Notes: a model not told the origin generated them from the letters alone. DNA of 64,000 nt from JAFGNV01 sp964612485 (GCA_964612485.1 CAZTFF010000006.1:62001-126000); one strand, 5' to 3'. Counted from the stretch's first letter, positions 1-8,699 are shown. Made by a program: numbers and translations.

Positions 1-2
1 GG

Positions 3-563
3 GTGGTGGGCGTAGATATTTCCGAAACGATGATCGCCCGCGCTGAGAAGATGGAGGCACAGGCCCCTCTGGGGCTGACGTATTATGTGCAAGATGTAGT
101 GACGCTGGGTGAGGTGGGCCAATTTGACCGGGTGACCGCCGTCTACCTGTTTCCGTACGCTCCCACCCAACCGATCCTGACCCAGATGTTTCAGACTGTG
201 TTCGATAATCTCAAGCCGGGCGGCAAACTGGTAGCGATTACGCTCAACCCCCATCTCATCGCCAGAAACCAGCCCGATTACCAACGCTACGGCATTGAGA
301 TGACGCCTGTCGGATCGATCCGGGACGGGGCAACCATCCAATTTACCATTGGCATGCCCCAGGACCCCCGGAATGCTTTTCAACTATCCACGACTTTTTG
401 GGAGGCGGATACGTATGCGGCCATCTCACAGCAAGTTGGTTTTCAAAGCCTGTGTTGGCACCCGATGCAAGTATCAAAGCAGGGGCTGGCCCGCTATGGC
501 CGGGATTACTGGCAGCCGTTTCTGAATCTGCCCTATGGACTTATCCTGGAGGGGGTGAAATAA
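3..563 (+). CDS. SAM-dependent methyltransferase, 5' end cut by window edge
   Basis: C-terminal part of a class I (Rossmann-fold) SAM methyltransferase; the glycine-rich motif I lies before the window. The visible part starts with VVGVDIS, whose Asp fits the acidic residue at the end of strand beta2. It continues with a QDV segment (motif II region) and the NLKPGGKLVAI stretch typical of motif III. The methyl acceptor cannot be read from the sequence. The frame is open to base 1, so the first in-frame codon at position 3 is probably not the true start. A VOC protein follows 26 bases downstream on the same strand, so the two may be co-transcribed. Confidence 0.8.
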   Translation: MVGVDISETMIARAEKMEAQAPLGLTYYVQDVVTLGEVGQFDRVTAVYLFPYAPTQPILTQMFQTVFDNLKPGGKLVAITLNPHLIARNQPDYQRYGIEMTPVGSIRDGATIQFTIGMPQDPRNAFQLSTTFWEADTYAAISQQVGFQSLCWHPMQVSKQGLARYGRDYWQPFLNLPYGLILEGVK

Positions 564-589
564 AAAATCACTCGTACGGAGAATAGCTT

Positions 590-964
590 ATGCGACCCAC
601 CATTGACCAGCAAGTTGTTTTTTTACACACGGCTGATCTAGAAACCACCGCACATTTCTACGAAACGGTACTCGAACTCCCGTTGGTGCTGGATCAGGGC
701 AGCTGCCGGATTTACCAGGCCAGCCGGGATGGGTTTGTGGGGTTTTGTGAACACCTGTCCGCGCCCAACGATCTCGCCGGGATCATTATAACCCTGGCCA
801 CCCATCAGGTAGACGAATGGTATCGATTTCTGACGGCCAAAGACATCGAATTTGAGAAACCACCCACTCATAATCCCAAATTCAATATCTACCACGCCTT
901 CTTACGCGATCCCAACGGCTATTTACTGGAAATTCAGCAATTTATGGACCCGGCGTGGCCTTAA
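590..964 (+). CDS. VOC (glyoxalase/bleomycin-resistance) family protein
   Basis: A 124-residue single-module vicinal oxygen chelate protein. It begins with the usual strand and helix (VFLHTADLETTAHFYETVL) and ends with DPNGYLLEIQQF, where the Glu of LEIQ is the usual metal ligand. The length fits one two-half beta-alpha-beta-beta-beta module. Substrate is unknown; members range from glyoxalase I to dioxygenases and antibiotic-binding proteins. The ATG is preceded by a good ribosome site (ACGGAGAA). The stop is followed two bases later by a heptamer-repeat element and then by the end of a convergent ABC permease gene. Confidence 0.85.
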   Translation: MRPTIDQQVVFLHTADLETTAHFYETVLELPLVLDQGSCRIYQASRDGFVGFCEHLSAPNDLAGIIITLATHQVDEWYRFLTAKDIEFEKPPTHNPKFNIYHAFLRDPNGYLLEIQQFMDPAWP

Positions 965-966
965 AA

Positions 967-1036
967 GACGACCGGCGACTGACGACCGACCACTAAATCT
1001 TTCCGGTGGTCAGTGGCCTGGTGGCTTTAATCTGTG
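967..1036. repeat. Inverted heptamer-repeat element behind the VOC gene
   Basis: Bases 967-994 are four degenerate 7-base units (GACGACC, GGCGACT, GACGACC, GACCACT). They are followed by loosely complementary sequence (GGTGGTCAGTGG), giving an imperfect hairpin between two convergent genes. The same word family recurs at 14401, 44192 and 49326. Confidence 0.6.
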
Positions 1037-1047
1037 GACGAACCGGC

Positions 1048-3462
1048 CTATTCATAGGCCAGCACTTCCCGCACGGTTACGCGGGAGGCATTCCAGGCGG
1101 GGATAAAACTGGCAACAGCGGCCAGTACAATTACCAAAATCAACCAGATGCCCGCACCTTCAAGAGAAAAAACGTTGTCGAGCGAAGTATTCAAAAACTG
1201 TTCGCCGATGGCCTTGCCCAACAACCAACTGAGCGGAAAGGCCAGCAGCGCGCCGGCCAGCCAACTGATCAGGCCGATCAGCACCCCTTCTAAGATAAAG
1301 ATGCGCCGCACCGATGGGTTAGACGCGCCAATGGCTCGCATCACGCCAATCTCCCGAATGCGCTCGATCACGTTGATGCTCATGGTGCCCATCAAGCCCA
1401 GGCCGCCAATCACGGCCAGCAAAAAGGCCATGCTCAGCAGCAGCACCACAATCACTTCAAAAAACGCGCCCACTTCGGCCATTTCTTCTTCAATTTTGGC
1501 GGTGGCGCCTACATCCATGCCGATGTAGTCAAAATGGTCTTCCATGGCCCGGGCCACTTTGGTCTGCGTAGCGAGATCGTGCGTTTCGGTGGTGGCAAAG
1601 ACCCAGGCCCCCCGGCCCACGCTGTTGGTCAGGCGGGTAAAATAATCGTAGTTGGCAAACATGGTGGCTATCGGCATGCCGCCGGTGGCAATGCCCACAA
1701 TCTGCCAGGTGGTTTCTTTGCCTTCGATTTTGAGGATAACTTCACTACCCACTCGCAAATCGGGTTCATCGCGCAGCATGATGGAATTGACGATCAACGC
1801 GTTTTCATCCTCAGGCAGCAGCCAGCGGCCTTCAACAATAGTGGGGTTGACCAGGTGGGTATCGGCGGGCGGCGCGTACAAAATAATATTGTCGCTGCTG
1901 GTGCCGTCGGGGCGCTGCCGGCGGGCATTGTAAAAGGCCCACACTTCGGCCTGATCCACGCCGGGCACTCTGAGCGTTTCGCGGGTAATGCGTTCAATGC
2001 GGTATTCGCGCTCAAATTGAACGGCGACATCGTAACGGAAATAATCCAGCCAACTATCCAGCGTAACCAGCATTGAGACCCGAACATTGAATACGGTGAT
2101 AAAAATGGCCCCGGCCAGGATGAGTGTGGCCAGCGTGAGCGCCAGCCGAATCTTGCGCCGGAAGGTGTTGCGCAGCGAGATCAGCAGCGGACGGGCCAGG
2201 ACGCGCCGCACGCTGCCCAATTTCTGGAGACCCAGCAAGAGGCGGTCGAACCAACTGGTGCCAAATTGCCCTTTGCCCAGGCCGTATTCGCTGATGGCCT
2301 CGCGCACGGTTACGCGCACGCCCATCAAAATAGGGTAGAGGGCCGCGACGAGGGGAACGAGTAATCCCACCGCCACTTCGATCAGAAAGATCTCCAGGGG
2401 CAATTGATAATTGGTCACATCAAAATTGAGAAATCCGGCAATAAAGCGGGAGAAATAGAACGCGGCCACCGCGCCCAAGGGCACGGCGATCAATAACGCC
2501 AGCAGGCCAAAGAGGGCGACCATAAACAGGTACATGGCCATCACCTGCGAAGTTCTGGCCCCAACGGCTTTCATCATGCCAATCTGACGTGTTTGCTGGG
2601 TCAACAAAGCGGAAACAGTATTGATGACCAGAAATCCGCTCAACAGTAGCGACATCGCGCCCATCGCGCCCATAATGATCGAAATCGCCTGAATGAGAGG
2701 ATCGAGAAACAGGTGTTTGCCCGGTTCCGGCACAAACGTAAACCACACCATCGAGCCTGCCGCTTCGACTTTGTCCCGTGCCCGATCGGCCACGGCCTGA
2801 ATGTGGGTGCGGTCGGTAGTATTTTCGGCCACGGTGATATGTAATTCGTTAAAATTGCGTTCCTGTCCTAACCAATCCAGGGTGTCTTCGGTGATGAAGC
2901 CGTAACCCACGCCATCGAACTTGAACATGGCCGCGTTGAGATCGTGCGCCAGGCCGGCTATCCGCATCTGGCGGCTCTTGCCGTCGGGGGTTTTCACGGA
3001 AACCGTGTCGCCCTGCTCGGCCCCGCCCAGAAAATCCAGGGTGGAGCGTTCGACCAGAATTTCGTTATCCGGCGGCGGCCACGCGCCCGACTCCGGGAAA
3101 ATTTGATCGATTTGAATATCGTCATAATCGGCAATAGCCATCAACCAGACAATTTGCCATTCGTCGGGGCCGGTCTGGATGCGGACCGATACCCGGCGGC
3201 GGCCTTCGGCCTGGTCAACCTCTTTTAAATGCTCAACCGACTCCACCACTTTTTTATCGAAGCCTTCAAAGGCCCAGATAGTGGCGTGGGCCGGGTTGGT
3301 GGCCAGGTAGGTTTCGGTGAGATCGCGGGAAAGGATAAGGTAAGAACTGGCAATGGTGCCAATGGCAAATACACCCACGGCAATGGAGAGCACCACCACC
3401 AGCGTTCGGTTTTTATTGAGCCATAGATCGCGCAGAATTTTGCGCCAGCGAGGTCTGAGCAT
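1048..3462 (-). CDS. MacB/FtsX-type ABC transporter permease
   Basis: An 804-residue integral membrane protein with two FtsX-like permease units, the doubled LolC/MacB-type architecture found in lipoprotein, antimicrobial peptide and lipid exporters. An N-terminal membrane helix (about residues 20-42) precedes a large extracytoplasmic domain. Then come three helices near 260-380, including QTRQIGMMKAVGA, which is the classic FtsX signature. A second single helix near 435, a second external domain and three C-terminal helices with ERIREIGVMRAIGA follow. Both units thus keep the conserved cytoplasmic motif. The gene begins 11 bases after the ATPase gene at 3474-4280, so the two form an operon. 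The substrate is unknown. Confidence 0.9.
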   Translation of the reverse strand: MLRPRWRKILRDLWLNKNRTLVVVLSIAVGVFAIGTIASSYLILSRDLTETYLATNPAHATIWAFEGFDKKVVESVEHLKEVDQAEGRRRVSVRIQTGPDEWQIVWLMAIADYDDIQIDQIFPESGAWPPPDNEILVERSTLDFLGGAEQGDTVSVKTPDGKSRQMRIAGLAHDLNAAMFKFDGVGYGFITEDTLDWLGQERNFNELHITVAENTTDRTHIQAVADRARDKVEAAGSMVWFTFVPEPGKHLFLDPLIQAISIIMGAMGAMSLLLSGFLVINTVSALLTQQTRQIGMMKAVGARTSQVMAMYLFMVALFGLLALLIAVPLGAVAAFYFSRFIAGFLNFDVTNYQLPLEIFLIEVAVGLLVPLVAALYPILMGVRVTVREAISEYGLGKGQFGTSWFDRLLLGLQKLGSVRRVLARPLLISLRNTFRRKIRLALTLATLILAGAIFITVFNVRVSMLVTLDSWLDYFRYDVAVQFEREYRIERITRETLRVPGVDQAEVWAFYNARRQRPDGTSSDNIILYAPPADTHLVNPTIVEGRWLLPEDENALIVNSIMLRDEPDLRVGSEVILKIEGKETTWQIVGIATGGMPIATMFANYDYFTRLTNSVGRGAWVFATTETHDLATQTKVARAMEDHFDYIGMDVGATAKIEEEMAEVGAFFEVIVVLLLSMAFLLAVIGGLGLMGTMSINVIERIREIGVMRAIGASNPSVRRIFILEGVLIGLISWLAGALLAFPLSWLLGKAIGEQFLNTSLDNVFSLEGAGIWLILVIVLAAVASFIPAWNASRVTVREVLAYE

Positions 3463-3473
3463 TACGTACCTCC

Positions 3474-4280
3474 TTACAAGGCCTGATGATTGGATTTGTC
3501 TGCTTCGATGCGCATGGTTTCGATCTCGGCATGAAGCCCATGGCCATCGGCAATTTCACCATCGACCAACAATATGGTGCGGGTGGCGCGCCTGGCCAAA
3601 TCCAGATCGTGCGTGACCATGAGGATAGTTTTGCCGCCGGCGATCAGATCTTCAAACAACTTAAAAATCGATTCTGACGTCACCGAGTCCAGGTTGCCGG
3701 TCGGCTCGTCGGCTACCACAATGGGCGGGTCGTTGGCCAGGGCGCGGGCAATGGCCACGCGCTGCTGCTGCCCGCCGGATACCGCGGACGGCAATTTGTA
3801 GGCGTGATCCACCATATCCACCTGCTCCAGCAAGTGCAGGGCGCGTTCTTCCCGCTCGCGCATGGCGTAGACATTGCAAAAATCCATGGGCAGCATCACG
3901 TTTTCCACCACGGTGAGCGTGGGCAGAAGTTGGAAAAATTGAAACACCACGCCCACATTCAGGCCGCGCCAAACCGCCACCTGGCCCTCGTTGAGAGTAT
4001 GCACAGCGGTATCGCCCACCAACAGCCGGCCCGAGGTGGGCCGGTCGATGCCGGTGATCATATTCACCAGGGTCGATTTGCCGCTGCCGGATTTACCGAT
4101 GACGGCCACAAACTCGCCGGGGTTCACCAGCAGATCAATGCCTTTTAAGGCGGTGAAGGTTCCGGCAGCCACCTGGTAAGTTTTGACCACCTGCTGTAGT
4201 TCAATCAGATGGGTGTTGCCATTTTGATACCGTCCGTTAGTTTCTTTCTGATTATTGTTGCGTTTGAACCAATTTAACAT
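3474..4280 (-). CDS. ABC transporter ATP-binding protein, LolD/MacB type
   Basis: A 268-residue nucleotide-binding subunit for the adjacent FtsX-type permease. Visible motifs are Walker A GKSGSGKST, the Q-loop in GVVFQFFQLLPTLTVVENV (the pattern of the LolD/MacB/FtsE group), signature VSGGQQQRVAIARAL, Walker B IVVADEPTGNLD and the H-loop in MVTHDLDLA. Roughly 25 hydrophilic residues precede the conserved domain and a short tail follows it. The ATG has a strong ribosome site (GGGGAGGTAGG), and a promoter lies about 70 bases upstream. It is probably the first gene of the two-gene operon. Confidence 0.93.
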   Translation of the reverse strand: MLNWFKRNNNQKETNGRYQNGNTHLIELQQVVKTYQVAAGTFTALKGIDLLVNPGEFVAVIGKSGSGKSTLVNMITGIDRPTSGRLLVGDTAVHTLNEGQVAVWRGLNVGVVFQFFQLLPTLTVVENVMLPMDFCNVYAMREREERALHLLEQVDMVDHAYKLPSAVSGGQQQRVAIARALANDPPIVVADEPTGNLDSVTSESIFKLFEDLIAGGKTILMVTHDLDLARRATRTILLVDGEIADGHGLHAEIETMRIEADKSNHQAL

Positions 4281-4350
4281 GAACCTACCTCCCCTGGTAG
4301 ATTATTAGTTTCTTATAAAAAATTTTTTAGTTCTAGCTAAATATATTGAT

Positions 4351-4378
4351 ATTATAATCCTTTTTTACCGCCCGTCAA
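4351..4378 (-). promoter_or_regulatory. Sigma-70 promoter for the MacB-like ABC operon
   Basis: Read on the minus strand, TTGACG (complement of 4373-4378) is followed after 16 bases by TATAAT (complement of 4351-4356). It sits about 70 bases before the ATPase start and overlaps the end of the upstream gene. Confidence 0.6.
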
Positions 4379-5139
4379 TTTTGAACCGTTTGAAGCAAAC
4401 ATTGTAACACGGGAATAATGTATGCCAGGCGTTTTTGATGCTGCCGGGGATCTTTCTCAAATGCCTGTTTCATTTCGTCATGCTCGCAGCCAAAAATAAA
4501 AGGGTCTTCCCAGGCCAGCCAATCAACGTCTCTGGTTTGAAGTTGATCCCGGAGCAGTAACACGATCTCGGCCTCCACGCTCAAATCGTGGTTTTTTACC
4601 TGAGGCAAGATAGCCTGTAGTTGTCCGGCTTGCACCACTAGATGGCACCAGACAAAATCCAGCGTTTTTCCAAAAAGTATCTCTCCGGTTTGGGTAGCCA
4701 GGTATTCAATTGCCCGATAATTGTGGGGATGGGTTTGCCAAGCCACCTCGGAACGCTGAAACAGAAGAGGCAATTGAGCCTGATTAGCAGCTTCTAAATC
4801 GGCCACAAATTGCTCCTTATGGTGAGATTGTAGCGCAAAAACCACCCGATCCAGGGTGCAGAGATGCAATACCCGATCCTGCCGGCAATAATCAACCGCG
4901 TTTTGATACCCTCCCACAAAATGGTCTCCAATCAGCGTGCCAGGCTCATTAAAATTGAGGATAAAAAACTTGTCGGCCTGTAATTGCTCAATAGGGTCTG
5001 GCTGCGTTTGCTGCGTCAGCGGCGACAGGCTGAGAAAGGCCCGGGCAAACATGTCTTTCAACTGCGGCGTGATCGATGCCAGATGCGCAAACATCCGGCC
5101 ATCGGTATCATGAAACGGTGAAACAATAACAGGGAGCAC
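4375..5139 (-). CDS. Hypothetical protein, 254 residues
   Basis: I do not recognise a family. The protein is soluble, with no signal peptide or membrane segment, and is rich in Gln, His and Leu. The N-terminal part (MLPVIVSPFHDTDGRMFAHL) and the middle (FFILNFNEPGTLIGDHFVGG) look like ordered alpha/beta sequence. Conserved-looking aromatic/His/Asp clusters occur in the C-terminal third (WLAWEDPFIFGCEHDEM). The start is a GTG with a good upstream GGAGAAA site. Its coding sequence runs into the promoter of the MacB-like operon. Codon use looks like that of the neighbours, so it is probably a real gene. Confidence 0.65.
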   Translation of the reverse strand: MLPVIVSPFHDTDGRMFAHLASITPQLKDMFARAFLSLSPLTQQTQPDPIEQLQADKFFILNFNEPGTLIGDHFVGGYQNAVDYCRQDRVLHLCTLDRVVFALQSHHKEQFVADLEAANQAQLPLLFQRSEVAWQTHPHNYRAIEYLATQTGEILFGKTLDFVWCHLVVQAGQLQAILPQVKNHDLSVEAEIVLLLRDQLQTRDVDWLAWEDPFIFGCEHDEMKQAFEKDPRQHQKRLAYIIPVLQCLLQTVQN

Positions 5140-5300
5140 GCGCTTTCTCCTTACACTCTAGAATCGTTACTGAAAAAAGTTTTTTGCGATTCGGTTAAAC
5201 TCATCAAGGTCTCTCCTCTAAATCGGTCAAATTATTGCCATATAACGCTGTTTTCACAGAAATATCCTCATGCGTTACAGTATACCATCATTTTGTGCCC

Positions 5301-5327
5301 AATTTTCGTAGTATTGCTACGAAAATT
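5301..5327. other. Perfect 11-bp hairpin with repeated TTCGTA words
   Basis: AATTTTCGTAG (5301-5311) and CTACGAAAATT (5317-5327) are perfectly complementary around a 5-base loop. TTCGTA recurs just after it (near 5326 and 5336). It lies in the roughly 300-base gap between the end of the anti-sigma gene and the start of the hypothetical gene, both on the minus strand. It could be an operator or a transcription stop; no T-run follows directly. I see nothing else definite in 5140-5443. Confidence 0.45.
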
Positions 5328-5443
5328 CGTAAACTTTTCGTAATCAATACAATATTATTGACAAAAATGTGGCTATGGACGTGAAATAAAGGGGATTTCA
5401 CACCTTGATGAGATCAGCAGCGAGGATCGTAAGCGCCAGCCTC

Positions 5444-5704
5444 TTATTCTTTTGGCCGGCATCCAGCCGCATCCAAGGCCTGTTGCAGCCGGTGCCGCGC
5501 AGCCGCCGGCAATTCTACCGGCGTTTGCCGCCGGTAGAGGGTGATGGTTTTTTGGGTGGTGTCTACCAATACCCGGCAATCGTGGCAATTGGCCAGATGC
5601 GCTTCGAGTTCGGCGCAGAGGGCGGATTGCAATTCACCGTCAATGTAATCGTTCAGTTGGGCCAGGAGCGTTTCGCAGGCCGCGGAAGGGTGGTGATGGC
5701 TCAT
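5444..5704 (-). CDS. Anti-sigma factor, zinc-finger (zf-HC2) type
   Basis: An 86-residue protein with the ZAS-type zinc-binding pattern: an upstream Cys (AACETLLAQLNDYIDGEL) followed by HLANCHDC (H-x3-C-x2-C). Such proteins bind and silence ECF sigma factors, often in response to redox or envelope stress. It has no membrane helix, so it should be a soluble anti-sigma factor. The start ATG overlaps the stop of the sigma gene by one base (TGATG) and is preceded by AAGGAG. The pair is therefore translationally coupled. An in-frame TTG lies two codons upstream but has a worse fit. Confidence 0.88.
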   Translation of the reverse strand: MSHHHPSAACETLLAQLNDYIDGELQSALCAELEAHLANCHDCRVLVDTTQKTITLYRRQTPVELPAAARHRLQQALDAAGCRPKE

Positions 5705-6306
5705 CAACAAAGCTCCTTCTGACTCTTCTCACTAAAATAAGCGGCCAGATGCTCCCGCAGCAGCAAACGAGCGCGGTGCAGCCGTACTTTGACATTCGCA
5801 GTAGAAATACCCAGCACCTCGGCTGTCTCCCGGGTAGACAATCCTTCCAGGTCGCGCAAAACAAAGACACCGCGGAACTGCTCCGGCAGGGCGTCTACCG
5901 CCGCTTCCATCACCTGCTGTAATTCCTCGGAGAGGGTGATGGTTTCCGGATTCCAATCCCAATCGTGAAGCTGGCGGGGTTGGAACCCGGTGTGATCCTC
6001 CTCGTGGGGAGAAGAGGAGTCTAACGATACTGCCGGCGCTTCTTTTTTCCGCAGCCGCATCAGGCCGTTGTTGGTGGCGATGCGGTAGAGCCAGGTAGCC
6101 AAACTGGACCGCCCTTCAAAATTTTCGGCGCCCCGGCAGGCATTGATAAAAGTTTCTTGCAGCACCTCCTCGGCCTCGGTGGGATGGCCGGTGAGGCGCA
6201 AGGCCACGTTGTAGATTTTGGGAGAATATTGCTGTACCAGTTCGTCACACGCGTACCGGTCGCCGCGATGCAGCGCTTCTACCAACGATTTTTCTTCTTG
6301 ATTCAT
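5704..6306 (-). CDS. ECF-family RNA polymerase sigma factor
   Basis: About 200 residues with sigma region 2 (ALHRGDRYACDELVQQY, then EEVLQETFINACRGAENF) and region 4 (ALPEQFRGVFVLRDLEGLS, then TRETAEVLGISTANVKVRLH). These are joined by a variable linker, as in RpoE-like group 4 sigma factors. Regions 1 and 3 are absent, as expected. I place the start at the ATG at 6306, giving about ten residues before region 2. An in-frame TTG at 6339 would add 11 residues, and neither start has a strong ribosome site. The zinc-finger anti-sigma gene overlaps its stop, giving a standard sigma/anti-sigma operon. The regulon is unknown. Confidence 0.9.
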   Translation of the reverse strand: MNQEEKSLVEALHRGDRYACDELVQQYSPKIYNVALRLTGHPTEAEEVLQETFINACRGAENFEGRSSLATWLYRIATNNGLMRLRKKEAPAVSLDSSSPHEEDHTGFQPRQLHDWDWNPETITLSEELQQVMEAAVDALPEQFRGVFVLRDLEGLSTRETAEVLGISTANVKVRLHRARLLLREHLAAYFSEKSQKELC

Positions 6307-6388
6307 TTGCTGTAGTCCATGAATGTATTCTATCCTCAAAAATATAACGCCAATTGCCGCAATTGTCCAAATCTTTCTTCAAACCATC

Positions 6389-6417
6389 TTGACATCGTTT
6401 TCAAAAAGTGTTATACT
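6389..6417 (+). promoter_or_regulatory. Near-consensus promoter for the STAS-TetR regulator
   Basis: TTGACA at 6389-6394, 17 bases, then TATACT at 6412-6417. The likely transcription start falls inside the operator at 6425-6436. Confidence 0.75.
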
Positions 6418-6424
6418 ATAAACC

Positions 6425-6436
6425 GACTGGTCAGTC
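6425..6436. promoter_or_regulatory. Candidate TetR operator, class A
   Basis: GACTGGTCAGTC has 5-bp inverted arms (GACTG/CAGTC) around GT and lies directly after the -10 box. A half-site (TGACCAGT) follows near 6446. It matches the pattern GAC[CT][AG]GTC[AG]GTC shared with the sites near 15102 and 18836. Binding by the regulator encoded downstream is inferred. Confidence 0.65.
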
Positions 6437-6473
6437 TATTTTGTTTGACCAGTACACCCCAAGGAGATGAAGT

Positions 6474-7439
6474 ATGATTGAATTAATACCAGATATTGCA
6501 GACAACGTGGTCGCCCTTAAAGGCACGGGAAAAATAACCGGTGATGATTATGAGCAGGTTATTATTCCGGCCATTGAGAAAAAGTTAAAAACATACGATA
6601 AAATTAGAATGTTTGTCCAATTAACGCCAACCTTCTCCGGTTTCGATGCTAAAGCAATGTGGGACGATGCCAGAGTGGGCCTCAAGAATTTGTCTCATTT
6701 TGAAAAAATAGCCCTGGTGACCGATACGGAATGGATTACCCAATCGTTTAAGATATTTGGCGTCATGACCCCCGGTGAGGTCAAAGTTTTCAGCAATGAA
6801 CAATTTGACGAGGCCAAGACGTGGATTGTGGCCGATTATAAACCGGCCACGCGCACCCAAATCTTGCAGTCGGCCCTGGTATGTTTCTCCGAAAAGGGTT
6901 TTCATCAAACCACGATGGATGATATTGTCGCCCAAAGTGGGTTGAGCAAGGGCGCGCTGTACTGGCACTTTAAGGGTAAAAGGGAGTTATTCATTGCCCT
7001 GGTTGATTGGTTTATGCTGCAAATGGGCGAGCAAATTGCCCTCGTCTGGACCGACGATATGTCGGCCACCGACAAAATTCGGTCAATGGCCGACATCACT
7101 GTGGCCGGCAGCGAACCAATGGTTCCATTTATCAAAATCTTTCTTGATTTCTGGGCGCAAACACCGGAGGATGAGCAACTCCAACAAATTTTCGGCAGCA
7201 TTATTGACGATTACGAAACCAGGTTGGAAAAAATTATCAACGAAGGCATTGCCAGCGGTGAATTTCAGCCGGTGGAGAATCCGCGCAATCTATCGCTGGC
7301 GCTGTTTGCTATGTTCGACGCGCTGTTTTTGTACTATACCCTTTTAGGAGACAAAGTTGATATGCAGGGTTCAGCCAGGGCTGCGGTAGACGTGATGCTG
7401 GCCGGATTAACGTGTAAGAGCCTTGCCGGCAAGGAGTAA
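6474..7439 (+). CDS. TetR-family regulator fused to an N-terminal SpoIIAA/STAS-like domain
   Basis: A 321-residue protein. Residues 1-120 resemble SpoIIAA-like domains (STAS fold), with features such as VVALKGTGKITGDDYEQVI, FSGFDAKAMWDDARVG and ALVTDTEWI. Residues 125-320 are a TetR repressor with the helix-turn-helix TTMDDIVAQSGLSKGALYWH. TetR proteins normally carry the HTH at the extreme N-terminus, so a preceding domain is unusual. The regulator has its own consensus promoter with an operator at the start point, which suggests autoregulation. The next gene starts four bases after its stop, so it probably controls the two ABC-2 permeases downstream. The ATG has a good AAGGAGATG site. Confidence 0.88.
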   Translation: MIELIPDIADNVVALKGTGKITGDDYEQVIIPAIEKKLKTYDKIRMFVQLTPTFSGFDAKAMWDDARVGLKNLSHFEKIALVTDTEWITQSFKIFGVMTPGEVKVFSNEQFDEAKTWIVADYKPATRTQILQSALVCFSEKGFHQTTMDDIVAQSGLSKGALYWHFKGKRELFIALVDWFMLQMGEQIALVWTDDMSATDKIRSMADITVAGSEPMVPFIKIFLDFWAQTPEDEQLQQIFGSIIDDYETRLEKIINEGIASGEFQPVENPRNLSLALFAMFDALFLYYTLLGDKVDMQGSARAAVDVMLAGLTCKSLAGKE

Positions 7440-7443
7440 AAAA

Positions 7444-8589
7444 ATGTCATTATTCAAAACATGGGCGGTGTTGGTTAAGGAAAGCCGCCACATTTTGCGC
7501 GATCCCAGCACGTTGACCCTGCTGCTGCTGGCGCCGGTATTCTTAATGATCATTATGTCGTACGCGCTGATTGCCGATATCCGGCAGACGCCCATCACTG
7601 TAATGGATAACAGCCACTCGGCGATGTCTCGCCGCTTTTTGCAGACCTTGAGCAACAGCGAAGACATTGTGGTTGATAAAACTGCCGAAGCCTACGCCGA
7701 CGCCGAAAAATATTTTGACCGCAACCAGACCAAAGCCCTGGTGGTGATCCCGCCAAAATTTGGCGAAACGCTGAAAGCCGGCAGGCGCTCGGAAATCCAG
7801 TTGATCGTTGACGGCACCGATCCCTCCACCGCCGAGCACGTGATCAACCACGTGATGAGCCGGGCGCAGGTGTTTGGCATGGAGGTGGCCGTACAAATCC
7901 TGGGACGAACCCAGCCGGAACTGGTCAGTTTTTTGCAAGGCCCCCTGGGCATCGACCTGCGCCTGCGTACCTGGTACAACCCCGATCTAAAAAACACCCA
8001 CGGCATTGTGCCGGCTATGATCGCCCTGGTGATGAGCCTGCCGGCAATGGTGGTGATGAACGCCCTGGTGCGCGAAAAAGAGTACAGCACCCTGGAAAGC
8101 ATCTACGCCACCCCCCTCAAACGCAGCGAATTTTTGGTGGGCAAATTGCTGCCCTATGTTGTGACCGGCCTGATCAGCGTGGTAATTTGCACCCTGGTGG
8201 CGGTCAAACTGTTTGGCGTGCCGTTTGAAGGATCATTTCTGCTGTACCTGATCCTTTCGGCAGCCTATCTGCTGGCGGCCTTTGCGATGGGCATTTTTCT
8301 GGCCACGTTTATCTCAAGTCAGGCCGCTTCATCCATTATCGCCCTGCTGGTTTTTATGTTTCCGGGCTTCTTTCTATCGGGCATTTTTTATCCGGTTTCG
8401 AGCTTCCCGGCTTTGGTGCAGGAAGAATCGCAATGGCTCCCATCAACCCAATTTGTGGCCATCAGCCGGGGGTTACTGGTCAAAGGGCAAGGGATTGAAG
8501 CGCTCTGGTTTCCCACCATGATGCTTGGCGTAATTTTTCTAATGATGACCGTGCTGGCCGTCTTCTTCTTTAAGAAAAAACTGAAGTGA
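7444..8589 (+). CDS. ABC-2 type exporter permease (YbhS/YbhR-like)
   Basis: A membrane subunit of about 381 residues. An N-terminal cytoplasmic segment carries the ESRHILRDPSTL element, typical of this permease group before helix 1. A large extracytoplasmic domain spans about residues 45-175 (VVIPPKFGETLKAGRRSEIQ, LIVDGTDPSTAEHV). Five C-terminal helices include the conserved ALVREKEYSTLESI amphipathic stretch. The ATG at 7444 follows AAGGAG and is better than an in-frame TTG seven codons upstream. No ATPase is encoded directly beside it. It probably forms a heterodimer with the next permease and uses an ATPase encoded elsewhere, perhaps the pair at 19-21 kb. Confidence 0.9.
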   Translation: MSLFKTWAVLVKESRHILRDPSTLTLLLLAPVFLMIIMSYALIADIRQTPITVMDNSHSAMSRRFLQTLSNSEDIVVDKTAEAYADAEKYFDRNQTKALVVIPPKFGETLKAGRRSEIQLIVDGTDPSTAEHVINHVMSRAQVFGMEVAVQILGRTQPELVSFLQGPLGIDLRLRTWYNPDLKNTHGIVPAMIALVMSLPAMVVMNALVREKEYSTLESIYATPLKRSEFLVGKLLPYVVTGLISVVICTLVAVKLFGVPFEGSFLLYLILSAAYLLAAFAMGIFLATFISSQAASSIIALLVFMFPGFFLSGIFYPVSSFPALVQEESQWLPSTQFVAISRGLLVKGQGIEALWFPTMMLGVIFLMMTVLAVFFFKKKLK

Positions 8590-8593
8590 CAGA

Positions 8594-8685
8594 GTAGCAA
8601 GGTAACAAAGTGGCAAGGTAACAAAGTGGCAAGTGGTAAAAAATACGCCCCTGCTACCCTGCTACCTTGCTACCCTGTGACCCTG
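8594..8685. repeat. Inverted octamer-repeat element
   Basis: Five 8-base units (GTAGCAAG, GTAACAAA, GTGGCAAG, GTAACAAA, GTGGCAAG) at 8594-8633 are followed by four units of roughly complementary sequence (CTGCTACC, CTGCTACC, TTGCTACC, CTGTGACC) at 8651-8682. The transcript could fold into a long imperfect hairpin between two permease genes. A sister element lies at 60320-60427. Confidence 0.75.
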
Positions 8686-8699
8686 ATTTGGAGCAAAAA

